Shown: piece after piece, positions 44,014 to 52,087 of the stretch
Layout of the letters: each line of letters opens with the position of its first letter
How positions within the stretch are numbered: position 1 is the first letter of the stretch
DNA from: Companilactobacillus versmoldensis DSM 14857 = KCTC 3814
GTDB lineage: Bacteria > Bacillota > Bacilli > Lactobacillales > Lactobacillaceae
DNA: 64,000 nt
Assembly (NCBI RefSeq): GCF_001434295.1
Contig: NZ_AZFA01000002.1
Location: 149,167-213,166, forward strand
Reading direction: 5' to 3'
The notes under the pieces: generated by a model
The model's database searches: none
Told to the model about the DNA's origin: nothing
The model's input: the letters and a program-made list of their open reading frames with translations, nothing else
Program-made: the position numbers and the translations under genes

Positions 44014-44568
44014 ATGTCAAAAAAAATCGCTGTTTTAGTCGGAAGTCTTCGGACAGGATCATATTCTAAGCAAATTGCTAAGAACATGATGAACCTATTC
44101 CCAGAAGGATATACACCAGAAATTATCGAGATCGGTGATCTACCTCTTTACAATGAAGATATCGATACTGAGGAAAGTACTCCAAAAGAATACACTGAAT
44201 TTAGAAACAAATTAGCTGATATTGCCGGTGTTTTGTTCGTCACACCAGAATACAACCGTTCAGTACCAGCTGCTTTGAAGAATGCCTTGGACGTTGGTTC
44301 TCGTCCATACGGTCAAAGCATGTGGGATAAGAAGCCAGCTGCTATCGTGAGTGTTTCACCCGGTGCCATCAGTGGATTCGGTGCCAACCACCACTTACGT
44401 CAATCATTAGTCTTCTTGAATATGCCAGTCGTTCAACAACCAGAAGCCTATATCGGTAACGTAACTGACCTTCTAGATGACAATGGCAATGTTAATGAAG
44501 GAACAAAAGGATTCTTAAAGAGCATCGACGATGCTTTAGTTGACCTAATCAATCGTTTCGACGACTAA
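44014..44568 (+). CDS. NADPH-dependent FMN reductase
   Basis: A 184-residue flavodoxin-like reductase with LVGSLRTGSYSKQIA, TPEYNRSVPAALKNALDVGSR and SVSPGAISGFGANHHLRQSL, typical of the FMN reductase/chromate reductase family. GGAGG lies just before the ATG. It is distantly related to the protein encoded at 23464-24030. No neighbour links it to a specific pathway; general flavin or quinone reduction is probable. Confidence 0.9.
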   Translation: MSKKIAVLVGSLRTGSYSKQIAKNMMNLFPEGYTPEIIEIGDLPLYNEDIDTEESTPKEYTEFRNKLADIAGVLFVTPEYNRSVPAALKNALDVGSRPYGQSMWDKKPAAIVSVSPGAISGFGANHHLRQSLVFLNMPVVQQPEAYIGNVTDLLDDNGNVNEGTKGFLKSIDDALVDLINRFDD

Positions 44569-44617
44569 TTATCAATCAATAGTTTTTCGCCTACGATCAG
44601 TTGATCAACTACTAAAC

Positions 44618-44659
44618 AAGCCACCAATTCGAATTTGAATTGATGGCTTGCTTTTTTTT
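44618..44659 (+). terminator. Bidirectional terminator
   Basis: AAGCCACCAATTC pairs with GAATTGATGGCTT (one mismatch) and is followed by eight T residues; the plus-strand reductase and minus-strand glycosidase genes converge here. Confidence 0.88.
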
Positions 44660-44679
44660 GGACAAATCAGTTGTCCTAA

Positions 44680-47391
44680 TTATTTAATTTGAAAGTAACT
44701 TTTAAGGCTTTCAGGATCATTTAAGGGAGTAGCCGCTTGGTCAACTAAACTAGCGAAGCGGTCAGTCTTCATTACGACTTTCAAAATATTGAAAGCAGAT
44801 TTTTGAAGATCTCCCAAATATAATTTGTTATTGTCTTTCCAATGACCGGAGATCAAAACCTTATGATCATTGACGATTTGGGCTGTCCCAGCAAAAATCA
44901 TCTCAGCGATACTATCATCTAATTGCTGACTCTTGCCCAGATTGATAGCAACAACGGCCTCACCGGATTGATCAGGCACAAAATCGTTCCACAATTCTTT
45001 AGTCTTAACACTCATACTTGCGATATCAAACACCCGACGAGATTTAATGACACCATTTTCGTCAAATTCCGGTGCAAGGTTTGATATTCCGGCTTCGACC
45101 TTATCTTGATTTGCACCTGGCATGACTAGATCATTACCAGCATGAAGTCCTTCCACTGGATCAGCTAAACTGAACCAATCAGTCATGACTAATCCTTTGA
45201 AATGCCATTCGTCGCGCAAAATGTTAGTCAATGAATCAAAGTTTTGACCGGCAAAAGTCCCATTGACCTTGTTGTAAGAACTCATCACGGCCATTGGTTG
45301 AGATGTTTCAACAGCAATCTTGAAGTTCTTCAAGTAGATCTCGCGCAAAGCTTGTTCACCGATGATACTATCTCCAGTGTTACGCTTCGTCTCTTGGTTA
45401 TTGCCCAAGAAATGCTTGATAGTTGCTCCGACACCAGGATTCAACTGAACACCGTTGACCTCAGCTGCAGCAATGGTACCTGACAAAACAGGATCCTCTG
45501 AATAATATTCGAAGTTTCTACCACCAAGTGGATCACGATGGATGTTCATACCAGGAGCTAACCAGATCGTGACACCAAACTCTTTCATTTCTTCACCAAC
45601 GGCTTTACCAACTTGTTTGATCAAGTCGACATCCCAGGTTTGAGCTAATAGAGTACCAATTGGCCAAGCAGTAGCGTATTGAACTTGAGTATTCCCGTCA
45701 TCATCTTGATATTTCGGTGTTAATCTCAAGCCAGCTGGTCCATCCGCATTGACAGTTGCGGGGATCTTATAAGTATCATTTGAATAAGTCTGACCGGCAG
45801 CACCAGGCACATCTTGTGCTGCGTTACCGACGATACTTCCCATTTGTTCCGGTTGTAAGATACCTTCGACTAATTTGATCAATTCCTTTTGGGGCAATTG
45901 AGCGACAAACTGTTGTAATGAAACTTTTTTATTGTAAACATCAATCAAAGTTGATGAAGGCAACTTCTCAACTTGGTCAACGATCTCTTCGCGACCATTA
46001 CCAGGCAGACCATCTTCGTGATCAGAAATCGTATGAACGATATTTTTATCTTGATAATTAACAATCGTTGGTTCATCAAAATTGACAGCTTTTAAAATAA
46101 AGAACGGAACTTTATCAGCTTGAACGATCTTAACGTTATTGCTCCGTAAAACTGTTGGATCATTTTCGGGAACTAATTTATGTTTGTATTGCTTAACGAT
46201 GACTTCTTCATCGAGTCTAAATTCACCAACGACCTGTGTCTTCTTAGAACTATTACCAACCCGAATAATGTAGATCCCTGGTACTAGAACTTCAGCTGCC
46301 CGACTTTCATCAAAACTAGCCAAATTTTTAACTGGGATCGACATCTCTAGTTCCTGTTCCTCATCAGGACGGAGATCTTTCGTCTTCACATAACCTTGCA
46401 AACTTTGATAAGGCGTTGGAATATCTGATTGAGGATTGGAAACATACAATTGAACGACTTCAGAACCATGATAGTCTTCGCCAATATTCTGCACTTTGAT
46501 CTTCAATTGGATTGATTGTTCATCAACATGAATCTTGGGCACTTCGATGAAGAATTTGGTATAACTCATCCCATAACCAAATTCATATCTTGGTTTAATA
46601 TTGAAACTATCGAAATAACGGTAACCAACATAAATCCCTTCTTGATAATGAGGATCTTGTTGGCCAAAACTATTAGCTGAATAGTAATCGCGATATTCTT
46701 TAGCCCAGGTATCAGTCAATTTGCCCATTGGGGTAACGCTGCCATCCAAAACGTCAGCTATTGCCAATCCAGCATCCATTCCTGGTTGTGACACTAATAA
46801 AACACTATCCAGTAGAGGACATTGCTCAATGAAGGACGTATCGATCACGCCACCAACGTTCAAGAGGACAACGCTATCTTGGTAAAATTGACTCATAGCT
46901 TGAATATTTGACAATTCATTGTCAGTCAGTTGATAGTCACCTGGCTTGTTCTCACGGTCCTGGCCCTCACCAGCACTACGCGAAATAACGTAAATACCAG
47001 TCTTAGCCGGTGAAAAATCACTGACCTCAGGATCATCCATTGCAAAAGCTGGTGCCAAAACGGATAATTCTGAGTCTTTATATTGATCATAATATTCATC
47101 GCGACTTTTATGAAAGGCTCGTTTGAAACGGTTCAACCAACCTTGAGAAGTGATCTTAAAGCCTTTTTTCAGAAGGCCTGATTCAATATTGATAACACTT
47201 CTTTGATTGACATCACCGGAACCAGTTCCACCTTTATAAGTTGCAAAAGCCCCACTACCATACAAAGCCACAGACTTATTTTTGATCGGTAAGACTTGAT
47301 TATTGTTCTGAAGCAAAACCATCCCTTGCGCAGCAACCTGACGAGATAATTCTGCGTTTCTGCTCTCTCTTTGAGACATTTCTTTTTCCAT
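44680..47391 (-). CDS. Glycoside hydrolase family 3 enzyme with swapped domain order
   Basis: A 903-residue cytosolic GH3 protein with no signal peptide. The part normally at the C-terminus (GSGAFATYKGGTGSGDVN, YVGYRYFDSFNIKPRYEFGYG, fibronectin-like region) occupies residues 1-380, while the TIM-barrel part is C-terminal: ADGPAGLRL near residue 555, GMNIHRDPLGGRNFEYYSED near residue 620 and the nucleophile Asp738 in VMTDWFS. Some rumen clostridial GH3 enzymes have this reversed order. Activity is beta-glucosidase or related; substrate unknown. It has a GGAGAG site 8-10 bases upstream. Confidence 0.88.
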   Translation of the reverse strand: MEKEMSQRESRNAELSRQVAAQGMVLLQNNNQVLPIKNKSVALYGSGAFATYKGGTGSGDVNQRSVINIESGLLKKGFKITSQGWLNRFKRAFHKSRDEYYDQYKDSELSVLAPAFAMDDPEVSDFSPAKTGIYVISRSAGEGQDRENKPGDYQLTDNELSNIQAMSQFYQDSVVLLNVGGVIDTSFIEQCPLLDSVLLVSQPGMDAGLAIADVLDGSVTPMGKLTDTWAKEYRDYYSANSFGQQDPHYQEGIYVGYRYFDSFNIKPRYEFGYGMSYTKFFIEVPKIHVDEQSIQLKIKVQNIGEDYHGSEVVQLYVSNPQSDIPTPYQSLQGYVKTKDLRPDEEQELEMSIPVKNLASFDESRAAEVLVPGIYIIRVGNSSKKTQVVGEFRLDEEVIVKQYKHKLVPENDPTVLRSNNVKIVQADKVPFFILKAVNFDEPTIVNYQDKNIVHTISDHEDGLPGNGREEIVDQVEKLPSSTLIDVYNKKVSLQQFVAQLPQKELIKLVEGILQPEQMGSIVGNAAQDVPGAAGQTYSNDTYKIPATVNADGPAGLRLTPKYQDDDGNTQVQYATAWPIGTLLAQTWDVDLIKQVGKAVGEEMKEFGVTIWLAPGMNIHRDPLGGRNFEYYSEDPVLSGTIAAAEVNGVQLNPGVGATIKHFLGNNQETKRNTGDSIIGEQALREIYLKNFKIAVETSQPMAVMSSYNKVNGTFAGQNFDSLTNILRDEWHFKGLVMTDWFSLADPVEGLHAGNDLVMPGANQDKVEAGISNLAPEFDENGVIKSRRVFDIASMSVKTKELWNDFVPDQSGEAVVAINLGKSQQLDDSIAEMIFAGTAQIVNDHKVLISGHWKDNNKLYLGDLQKSAFNILKVVMKTDRFASLVDQAATPLNDPESLKSYFQIK

Positions 47392-47503
47392 CTAATAATC
47401 TCTCCTTTGGTGGAAATCGTATCTAAGTCTAATTTTACACTTTCTGACTGGAAAATGAGGATAGAGAAATAAATGCCATGAATAATCTTGCAAAAAAATA
47501 TCA

Positions 47504-47538
47504 AAAAAGTTCTGTGGAAAATTATTTTTCCACAGAAC
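47504..47538 (-). terminator. Rho-independent terminator after the acyl-CoA dehydrogenase gene
   Basis: A 12-base-pair stem (TTCTGTGGAAAA with TTTTCCACAGAA) and six T residues follow in the minus direction. Confidence 0.9.
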
Positions 47539-47570
47539 TGATTGATTCGTGTCATCTTCTAAGTAGGCTT

Positions 47571-48557
47571 TCATTCCAAAAAGCTTGGTTGTAAATAAGC
47601 TGGATTAGGATATTTATAAAATCCTTCGCCGGTGGCGACACCCATCTTACCTTTATCAATATAATCATTTTTGATCATATCCGCTAATTCTTTGTACTCA
47701 GGATCTGTTTGAGCAGCATTAGCCGTAATATCATAAGCAGTCTTTAATCCAACGATATCCAAGATTCCGAATGGTCCAAATGGAGCTTTGGTTGCTAGCA
47801 TCCAGGTTTTATCGATTGTTTCGATATCGGCTACGCCTTTGGCCAATAGCATTTGGGCAGCATCTAAAAGTGGAACTAATAATGTATTTAAAACATAACC
47901 AGGTTGTTCTTTCTTCAACTTGATTGGGATCATTCCGATACCTTTGGCAAATTCGACTACTTGATCGTAAACTTCTGAGTCAGTCCATTTCGTCCCCATG
48001 ATCTCAGCAGTATTGTTTTTCCAAATCTCATTAGCAAAATGAAGAGCTAAAAATTTTTCTGGACGTCCAGTAATTTCTGCAAATTGACTTGGAAATAAAG
48101 TCGAGGTATTAGTGGCAAAAATCGTCTTCTCATCTGCCACCTTAGCTAGTTCTTGATAGTAGCTTTCTTTGATGTCCATTCTCTCTGGAATGGCTTCGAT
48201 AACTAAATCAGCGCCCTTAACGGCTTTTTCCAGATCAGTCTCATACTTCATGCTGGCTGGAACAGCTTGAGCGTTCTTAGCTGAAGTCGATAAGTCACGT
48301 AATAAAGTATATTTCAAGTTCGGTAAAATGGTACTTTCATAAACGCCTGGTTTTAAGAAAACATCCAGATGTTCGCCCTGACCTTGAACTTCATCTTGAT
48401 AAGTCCGAGCCAGTCCTAACATCCGATCTTTAGCCTTGGCAATAACTTCATCATTAATATCATAGATCGTAACGTTGTATCCACGAAAAGCAGTTTGAAA
48501 AGCAATCTGACTCCCTAAAACACCACTACCGGCGATGGTGACATTTTTGATTGACAT
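47571..48557 (-). CDS. 3-hydroxyacyl-CoA dehydrogenase
   Basis: A 328-residue NAD-dependent enzyme. The start at 48557 has GGAGG upstream; the longer frame crosses the promoter. The dinucleotide-binding VTIAGSGVLGSQIAFQTAFRG begins the protein, and IEAIPERMDIK and ATNTSTLFPSQFAE are present, followed by the C-terminal dimerisation domain (GPFGILDIVGL). It converts 3-hydroxyacyl-CoA to 3-oxoacyl-CoA or the reverse. Neighbours do not include other fatty-acid oxidation genes, so its route is uncertain. Confidence 0.88.
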   Translation of the reverse strand: MSIKNVTIAGSGVLGSQIAFQTAFRGYNVTIYDINDEVIAKAKDRMLGLARTYQDEVQGQGEHLDVFLKPGVYESTILPNLKYTLLRDLSTSAKNAQAVPASMKYETDLEKAVKGADLVIEAIPERMDIKESYYQELAKVADEKTIFATNTSTLFPSQFAEITGRPEKFLALHFANEIWKNNTAEIMGTKWTDSEVYDQVVEFAKGIGMIPIKLKKEQPGYVLNTLLVPLLDAAQMLLAKGVADIETIDKTWMLATKAPFGPFGILDIVGLKTAYDITANAAQTDPEYKELADMIKNDYIDKGKMGVATGEGFYKYPNPAYLQPSFLE

Positions 48558-48589
48558 AAAAAACTCCTCCAGTCTATTAATAATACACT

Positions 48590-48632
48590 TGTAAGCGTTT
48601 ACAGTATATCGAAATAATTTGCTTGAAGGCAA
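48590..48632 (-). promoter_or_regulatory. Promoter with perfect cre site for the 3-hydroxyacyl-CoA dehydrogenase gene
   Basis: The minus strand carries TTGCCT (48627-48632) and TATACT (48603-48608) separated by 18 bases. The palindrome TGTAAACGCTTACA at 48590-48603 matches the cre consensus exactly and overlaps the -10 and start site, a position expected for CcpA repression. Confidence 0.8.
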
Positions 48633-48642
48633 ACACAAAGCC

Positions 48643-48661
48643 TTCTGTTCCGACAGAAGAC
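48643..48661 (-). repeat. Short inverted repeat after the ABC ATPase gene
   Basis: CTTCTGT and ACAGAAG flank TCCG. A weak T run follows in the minus direction, so it may be a modest terminator. Confidence 0.45.
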
Positions 48662-48682
48662 TTAAATTATCGCAATTTGATT

Positions 48683-49558
48683 TTAAAACTGGCAATTACC
48701 GATGACAAAATGTTGACAAGTGATACTTTCGATTTGAATCTGTGAATCAATCAGTAATTGGAAAAGTGGATTAAGACTATCACTGCCACTGACCGTTAAT
48801 TCAATCGGATCGTCCTTAGTGGCTAAATAGCCCCGGGCTTTCAATAGTTTTTGAGCAGTTTGGTCAGCATCAGTCCTTAAATAATAGACTTGAGCCGATT
48901 TATCCAGAAGATCAGCTAGCGAACCAGCGGTTACGACTGTCCCTTGATCTAAGACAACTACGTCATCGACCAAATTAGTAATCTCGGTCAGGTTTTCCGC
49001 AGTAATGACGACAGTTTGTCCAGCCTGTTTGGCCTTTTCAATTGATTCAGTAACCCTTTTTTGATCAGCCATATTCAGATGAACGAACGGCTCGTCCAAA
49101 ATCAACATTTGTGGGTGATTTACCATCGCCAAAGCTAAGCCTAATTTTTGTTTCATTGCTAATGAATAGGAGCTAACTGGTTGAGACAAATAATCATTCA
49201 TCTGGAAATAATCTGAAACAAACGCTATTTGTTGGTCAGCATCAGGACTATTGTCATATAATTTTAAGTGTTCCAAACCAGTAAAAAGTTGATAGAAACT
49301 TGGTGCTTGGATCAGTGCCCCAACATTTTGGACTTTAGGTTGATTATTACGATTGATTTGATTGCCAAACATTTCAATCCGGCCTTCATCAACTGAAGCC
49401 ATCCCCATCATCGTGCGCAATAAGGTCGATTTGCCAGACTCGGAAGCGCCGACGATACCAATAACGTGGCCTTCTTCCATCGTCAAGTTGACATTTTTTA
49501 AAACAGTTTTCTTACCAAATGATTTTTGTAAATTAGTTATTTTTAAAATATTACCCAT
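48683..49558 (-). CDS. ABC transporter ATP-binding protein, lone (BcrA/NatA-like)
   Basis: About 291 residues. The Walker A motif is GASESGKSTLL near residue 37, Walker B LILDEPF near residue 158, and the signature is SSYSLAMKQKLG near residue 134, where the usual SLGMKQ has Ala for Gly. This form resembles bacitracin/lantibiotic self-protection ATPases. No permease gene lies in the same operon. The ATG at 49558 (GAGGG 4 bases upstream) is chosen; an ATG six codons upstream lacks a site. Confidence 0.82.
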   Translation of the reverse strand: MGNILKITNLQKSFGKKTVLKNVNLTMEEGHVIGIVGASESGKSTLLRTMMGMASVDEGRIEMFGNQINRNNQPKVQNVGALIQAPSFYQLFTGLEHLKLYDNSPDADQQIAFVSDYFQMNDYLSQPVSSYSLAMKQKLGLALAMVNHPQMLILDEPFVHLNMADQKRVTESIEKAKQAGQTVVITAENLTEITNLVDDVVVLDQGTVVTAGSLADLLDKSAQVYYLRTDADQTAQKLLKARGYLATKDDPIELTVSGSDSLNPLFQLLIDSQIQIESITCQHFVIGNCQF

Positions 49559-49629
49559 ACTACCCTCATCAATCAATAAACTATAATGACCAGTTTAACA
49601 AGTCAGGCGGCTTTTACAAAACCAAGTGC

Positions 49630-49821
49630 TTATTTTTTTAAGATAAACTTGTTTACTAGCCAGCTGATCAACAATACCAAAGCAATCACGATGATTGCAA
49701 TGATTATTTCATTGATCCAGAAACTTAGGTTAAATCCATGGGCCAAAAATTTCAAGATTGGATCGTTTAAAGCTAAAAACAAAATAATTGTTATAATTAT
49801 GTACATGGTGGATTTATTCAT
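49630..49821 (-). CDS. Small two-helix membrane protein
   Basis: A 63-residue protein with helices at residues 6-22 and 34-58 and Lys-rich ends (FILKK). The CAGGAGG ribosome site 5 bases before the ATG is strong, which makes a real gene likely despite its size. Function unknown; resembles small membrane proteins of lactobacilli in composition only. It lies 71 bases upstream of the lone ABC ATPase gene. Confidence 0.65.
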   Translation of the reverse strand: MNKSTMYIIITIILFLALNDPILKFLAHGFNLSFWINEIIIAIIVIALVLLISWLVNKFILKK

Positions 49822-49873
49822 GTTTGACCTCCTGAAAAGTATTATAACAATTTAGAAAGTAAGAGATGAAGTT

Positions 49874-51079
49874 ATGTTAAATTCAAAACATGTGGCAATT
49901 TACGTTACTGGTGGGATTGCTGCCTATAAGGCTCTGAATGTCGTCAGGGCTCTGAAGAAAAATAAAGCTGAAGTCCAAGTGGTGATGACTAAATCCGCAC
50001 AAGAATTTGTTCAGCCACTGACTTTTGCGACTCTGAGCCAAAATCCGGTGCTAACTGATAATTTCACTACCCAGTCGGCCAATAATGATTTCATCCCTCA
50101 CATCAAATTAGCTCGTTGGACTGATTTAGCAGTCGTGGTTCCTGCTACAGCAAACTTTATCGGTAAAATGGCCAACGGAATCGCGGATGATTTGGCTAGT
50201 ACTGCCTTGATGGCAACTGAAGCCAAAAAGCTGGTCTTCCCAACTATGAACACCAGTATGTGGGAATACCCACCTGTTCAGACAAATATCAAAGTCCTTG
50301 AAAATGCTGGTATCACAGTCGTTTCTCCTGACAGTGGCTTTTTAGCCGAAGGTGAAGTCGGCAAAGGACGTTTGCCTGACCTCAAACATATTATGGCAGC
50401 AATCGAGGACCAATTTGCCGAAAGCTTTTCTCTAGCCGGAAGTAAAATAGTCGTCACCGCAGGAGGTACCAAAGAACCACTTGATCCTGTGCGTTATATC
50501 GGTAATAATTCCTCAGGTAAAATGGGTATCGCAATGGCTGAACAGGCCGCTCAATTAGGTGGACAGGTCACACTATTGTCAACTGTTCCCTATATCAGTC
50601 ATCTACCCAATTTAACAGTCGAAAGGATCTCTTCAGCAGCAGATTTGTTAAAACGATTGTTAGAACTATTTCCCAAGATCGATGTCTTGGTTATGGCAGC
50701 CGCTGTCGCCGACTTTCGACCAGTTAGTGTGTCAGATCAAAAAATCAAGAAGACTAGCGACAACGATCATTTAAACATTGAGTTGGTCAAAAATCCTGAT
50801 ATTTTAAAGACTATTGCGACTGATAAAAAAAATCAATTTGTCGTTGTTTTTGCTGCTGAAACTCAAGATGTAATTAAAAACGCCGAGAAAAAATTGCAGA
50901 CAAAAAATGCCGACGTAATCTTGGCCAACGATGTTTCTCGTTCTGACGCTGGCTTTAACGTCGACACTAATCAAATAACTTTAATAACCGCAGATAAGCG
51001 ACCAGATAATTGGCCATTGCTTACTAAGAAGCAAGTTGCTCAAAGATTCTGGCAATATTATCACTCTTTAAAAAATTGA
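49874..51079 (+). CDS. coaBC: Phosphopantothenoylcysteine decarboxylase/synthetase CoaBC
   Basis: A 401-residue bifunctional enzyme of coenzyme A synthesis. The N-terminal flavoprotein domain has VTGGIAAYKALNVVRALKK, the catalytic histidine candidate His76 in FIPHIKLARW, and FPTMNTSMWEYP. The substrate-clamp motif, normally LACG-x-x-G-x-G-R with an essential cysteine, reads LAEGEVGKGR, so Glu159 takes its place. The C-terminal synthetase domain begins ITAGGTKEPLDPVRYIGNNSSGKMG-like (VTAGGTKEPLDPVRYIGNN) near residue 195. It is normal in length. The first catalytic step may be altered. Confidence 0.9.
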   Translation: MLNSKHVAIYVTGGIAAYKALNVVRALKKNKAEVQVVMTKSAQEFVQPLTFATLSQNPVLTDNFTTQSANNDFIPHIKLARWTDLAVVVPATANFIGKMANGIADDLASTALMATEAKKLVFPTMNTSMWEYPPVQTNIKVLENAGITVVSPDSGFLAEGEVGKGRLPDLKHIMAAIEDQFAESFSLAGSKIVVTAGGTKEPLDPVRYIGNNSSGKMGIAMAEQAAQLGGQVTLLSTVPYISHLPNLTVERISSAADLLKRLLELFPKIDVLVMAAAVADFRPVSVSDQKIKKTSDNDHLNIELVKNPDILKTIATDKKNQFVVVFAAETQDVIKNAEKKLQTKNADVILANDVSRSDAGFNVDTNQITLITADKRPDNWPLLTKKQVAQRFWQYYHSLKN

Positions 51080-51092
51080 CACTAGTTATTAA

Positions 51093-51500
51093 TTACTTGG
51101 GAGTTTCGTTTTTTCCATAATAAACTGGTTGATGACTATCTAAAGTAGTTTTTTGTAGCCACTGACTGATCTGGCGTCCGAGATTTTCAGACATTGGCTT
51201 TGACGCCTTTATCTGTTCCAGACTGATTTTATCAACATGAACTCCAGAAGTTATAGTACAACTGCCAGGAAGTTGTGGTTGAATGATTTTTGCAACTGCT
51301 TCTGCTAATACTCCATCTTTATGATAACGACCATCGTGGCTTGGGAAACGATTGGTCGTTATTTTTTCTGTCTTAGTCAGAGTGGTAACGGTCCCGATAT
51401 GGGGAACGTTGCCACCAGTGATCTCAATCAACAAGTCTTGTCCAATGACAGTCAAATTTGCTTCAATCGTATAATTTGCTTGGGTCACGGAAAAATTCAT
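51093..51500 (-). CDS. lpdD: Gallate decarboxylase accessory subunit LpdD
   Basis: A 135-residue protein of the LpdD-like family found with gallate/protocatechuate decarboxylases. VIGQDLLIEITGGNVPHIGTV and FPSHDGRYHKDGVLAEAVA are the family features. LpdD is required with LpdC in L. plantarum but its exact role is unclear. Its ATG overlaps the lpdB stop, so it is co-translated. Confidence 0.85.
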   Translation of the reverse strand: MNFSVTQANYTIEANLTVIGQDLLIEITGGNVPHIGTVTTLTKTEKITTNRFPSHDGRYHKDGVLAEAVAKIIQPQLPGSCTITSGVHVDKISLEQIKASKPMSENLGRQISQWLQKTTLDSHQPVYYGKNETPK

Positions 51501-52075
51501 TATATCCCCTCCCAGCGTCCGGTCGAATCATTATGAATATGCAATGCATCCAATAATTTCATCGTCTGGTGACTGACTAGGTCTTGGATCGTCTCCGGAT
51601 GATTATAAAATGCTGGGATTGGCGGAATCATTTCGACACCCATTTGCGACAATTTAGTCATATTTTCCAAATGAATCGTGCTCAAAGGAGTTTCACGTGG
51701 CACCATGATCAGCTGCCGACGTTCCTTTAAGGTTACATCTGCAGCACGGCTGATCAAGTTGTCGCCTAAACCTACCGAAATACTAGCGATTGTCTTCATG
51801 CTAGCGGGAACAATGACCATCGCGTCGACAAGAAACGAACCACTGGCAATCTTGGCACCTAAATCATGATCATTATAAGAATAATCGAGCATCGCATTGA
51901 GCTGTGCTAATGAATAGTCGGTTTCAAGCTGAAGATTTTTCTTGGCCCAAGCGCTGAAAACTCCATGGGTCTCAACATTTGGATTTTTCTGCAACTTTTT
52001 GATCAAATCAATTGCATAAATAGTTCCAGATGAACCAGTAACAGCAATGATCACCTTTTTTTTAGGTTCAATCAT
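51500..52075 (-). CDS. lpdB: UbiX-type prenylated-FMN synthase LpdB
   Basis: A 191-residue flavin prenyltransferase. VIIAVTGSSGTIYAIDLIKKL, GSFLVDAMVIVPASMKTIA and LIMVPRETPLSTIHLENM are UbiX/Pad1 motifs. It makes prenylated FMN, the cofactor of LpdC. AGGAGG precedes the ATG, and it overlaps the lpdD start. Confidence 0.95.
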   Translation of the reverse strand: MIEPKKKVIIAVTGSSGTIYAIDLIKKLQKNPNVETHGVFSAWAKKNLQLETDYSLAQLNAMLDYSYNDHDLGAKIASGSFLVDAMVIVPASMKTIASISVGLGDNLISRAADVTLKERRQLIMVPRETPLSTIHLENMTKLSQMGVEMIPPIPAFYNHPETIQDLVSHQTMKLLDALHIHNDSTGRWEGI

Positions 52076-52087
52076 TAATGGTCCTCC

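Noticed and set aside
47169..47555. Minus-strand 128-codon frame overlapping the GH3 start
   Set aside because: Alternate frame of the glycosidase N-terminus with no domain or ribosome site.
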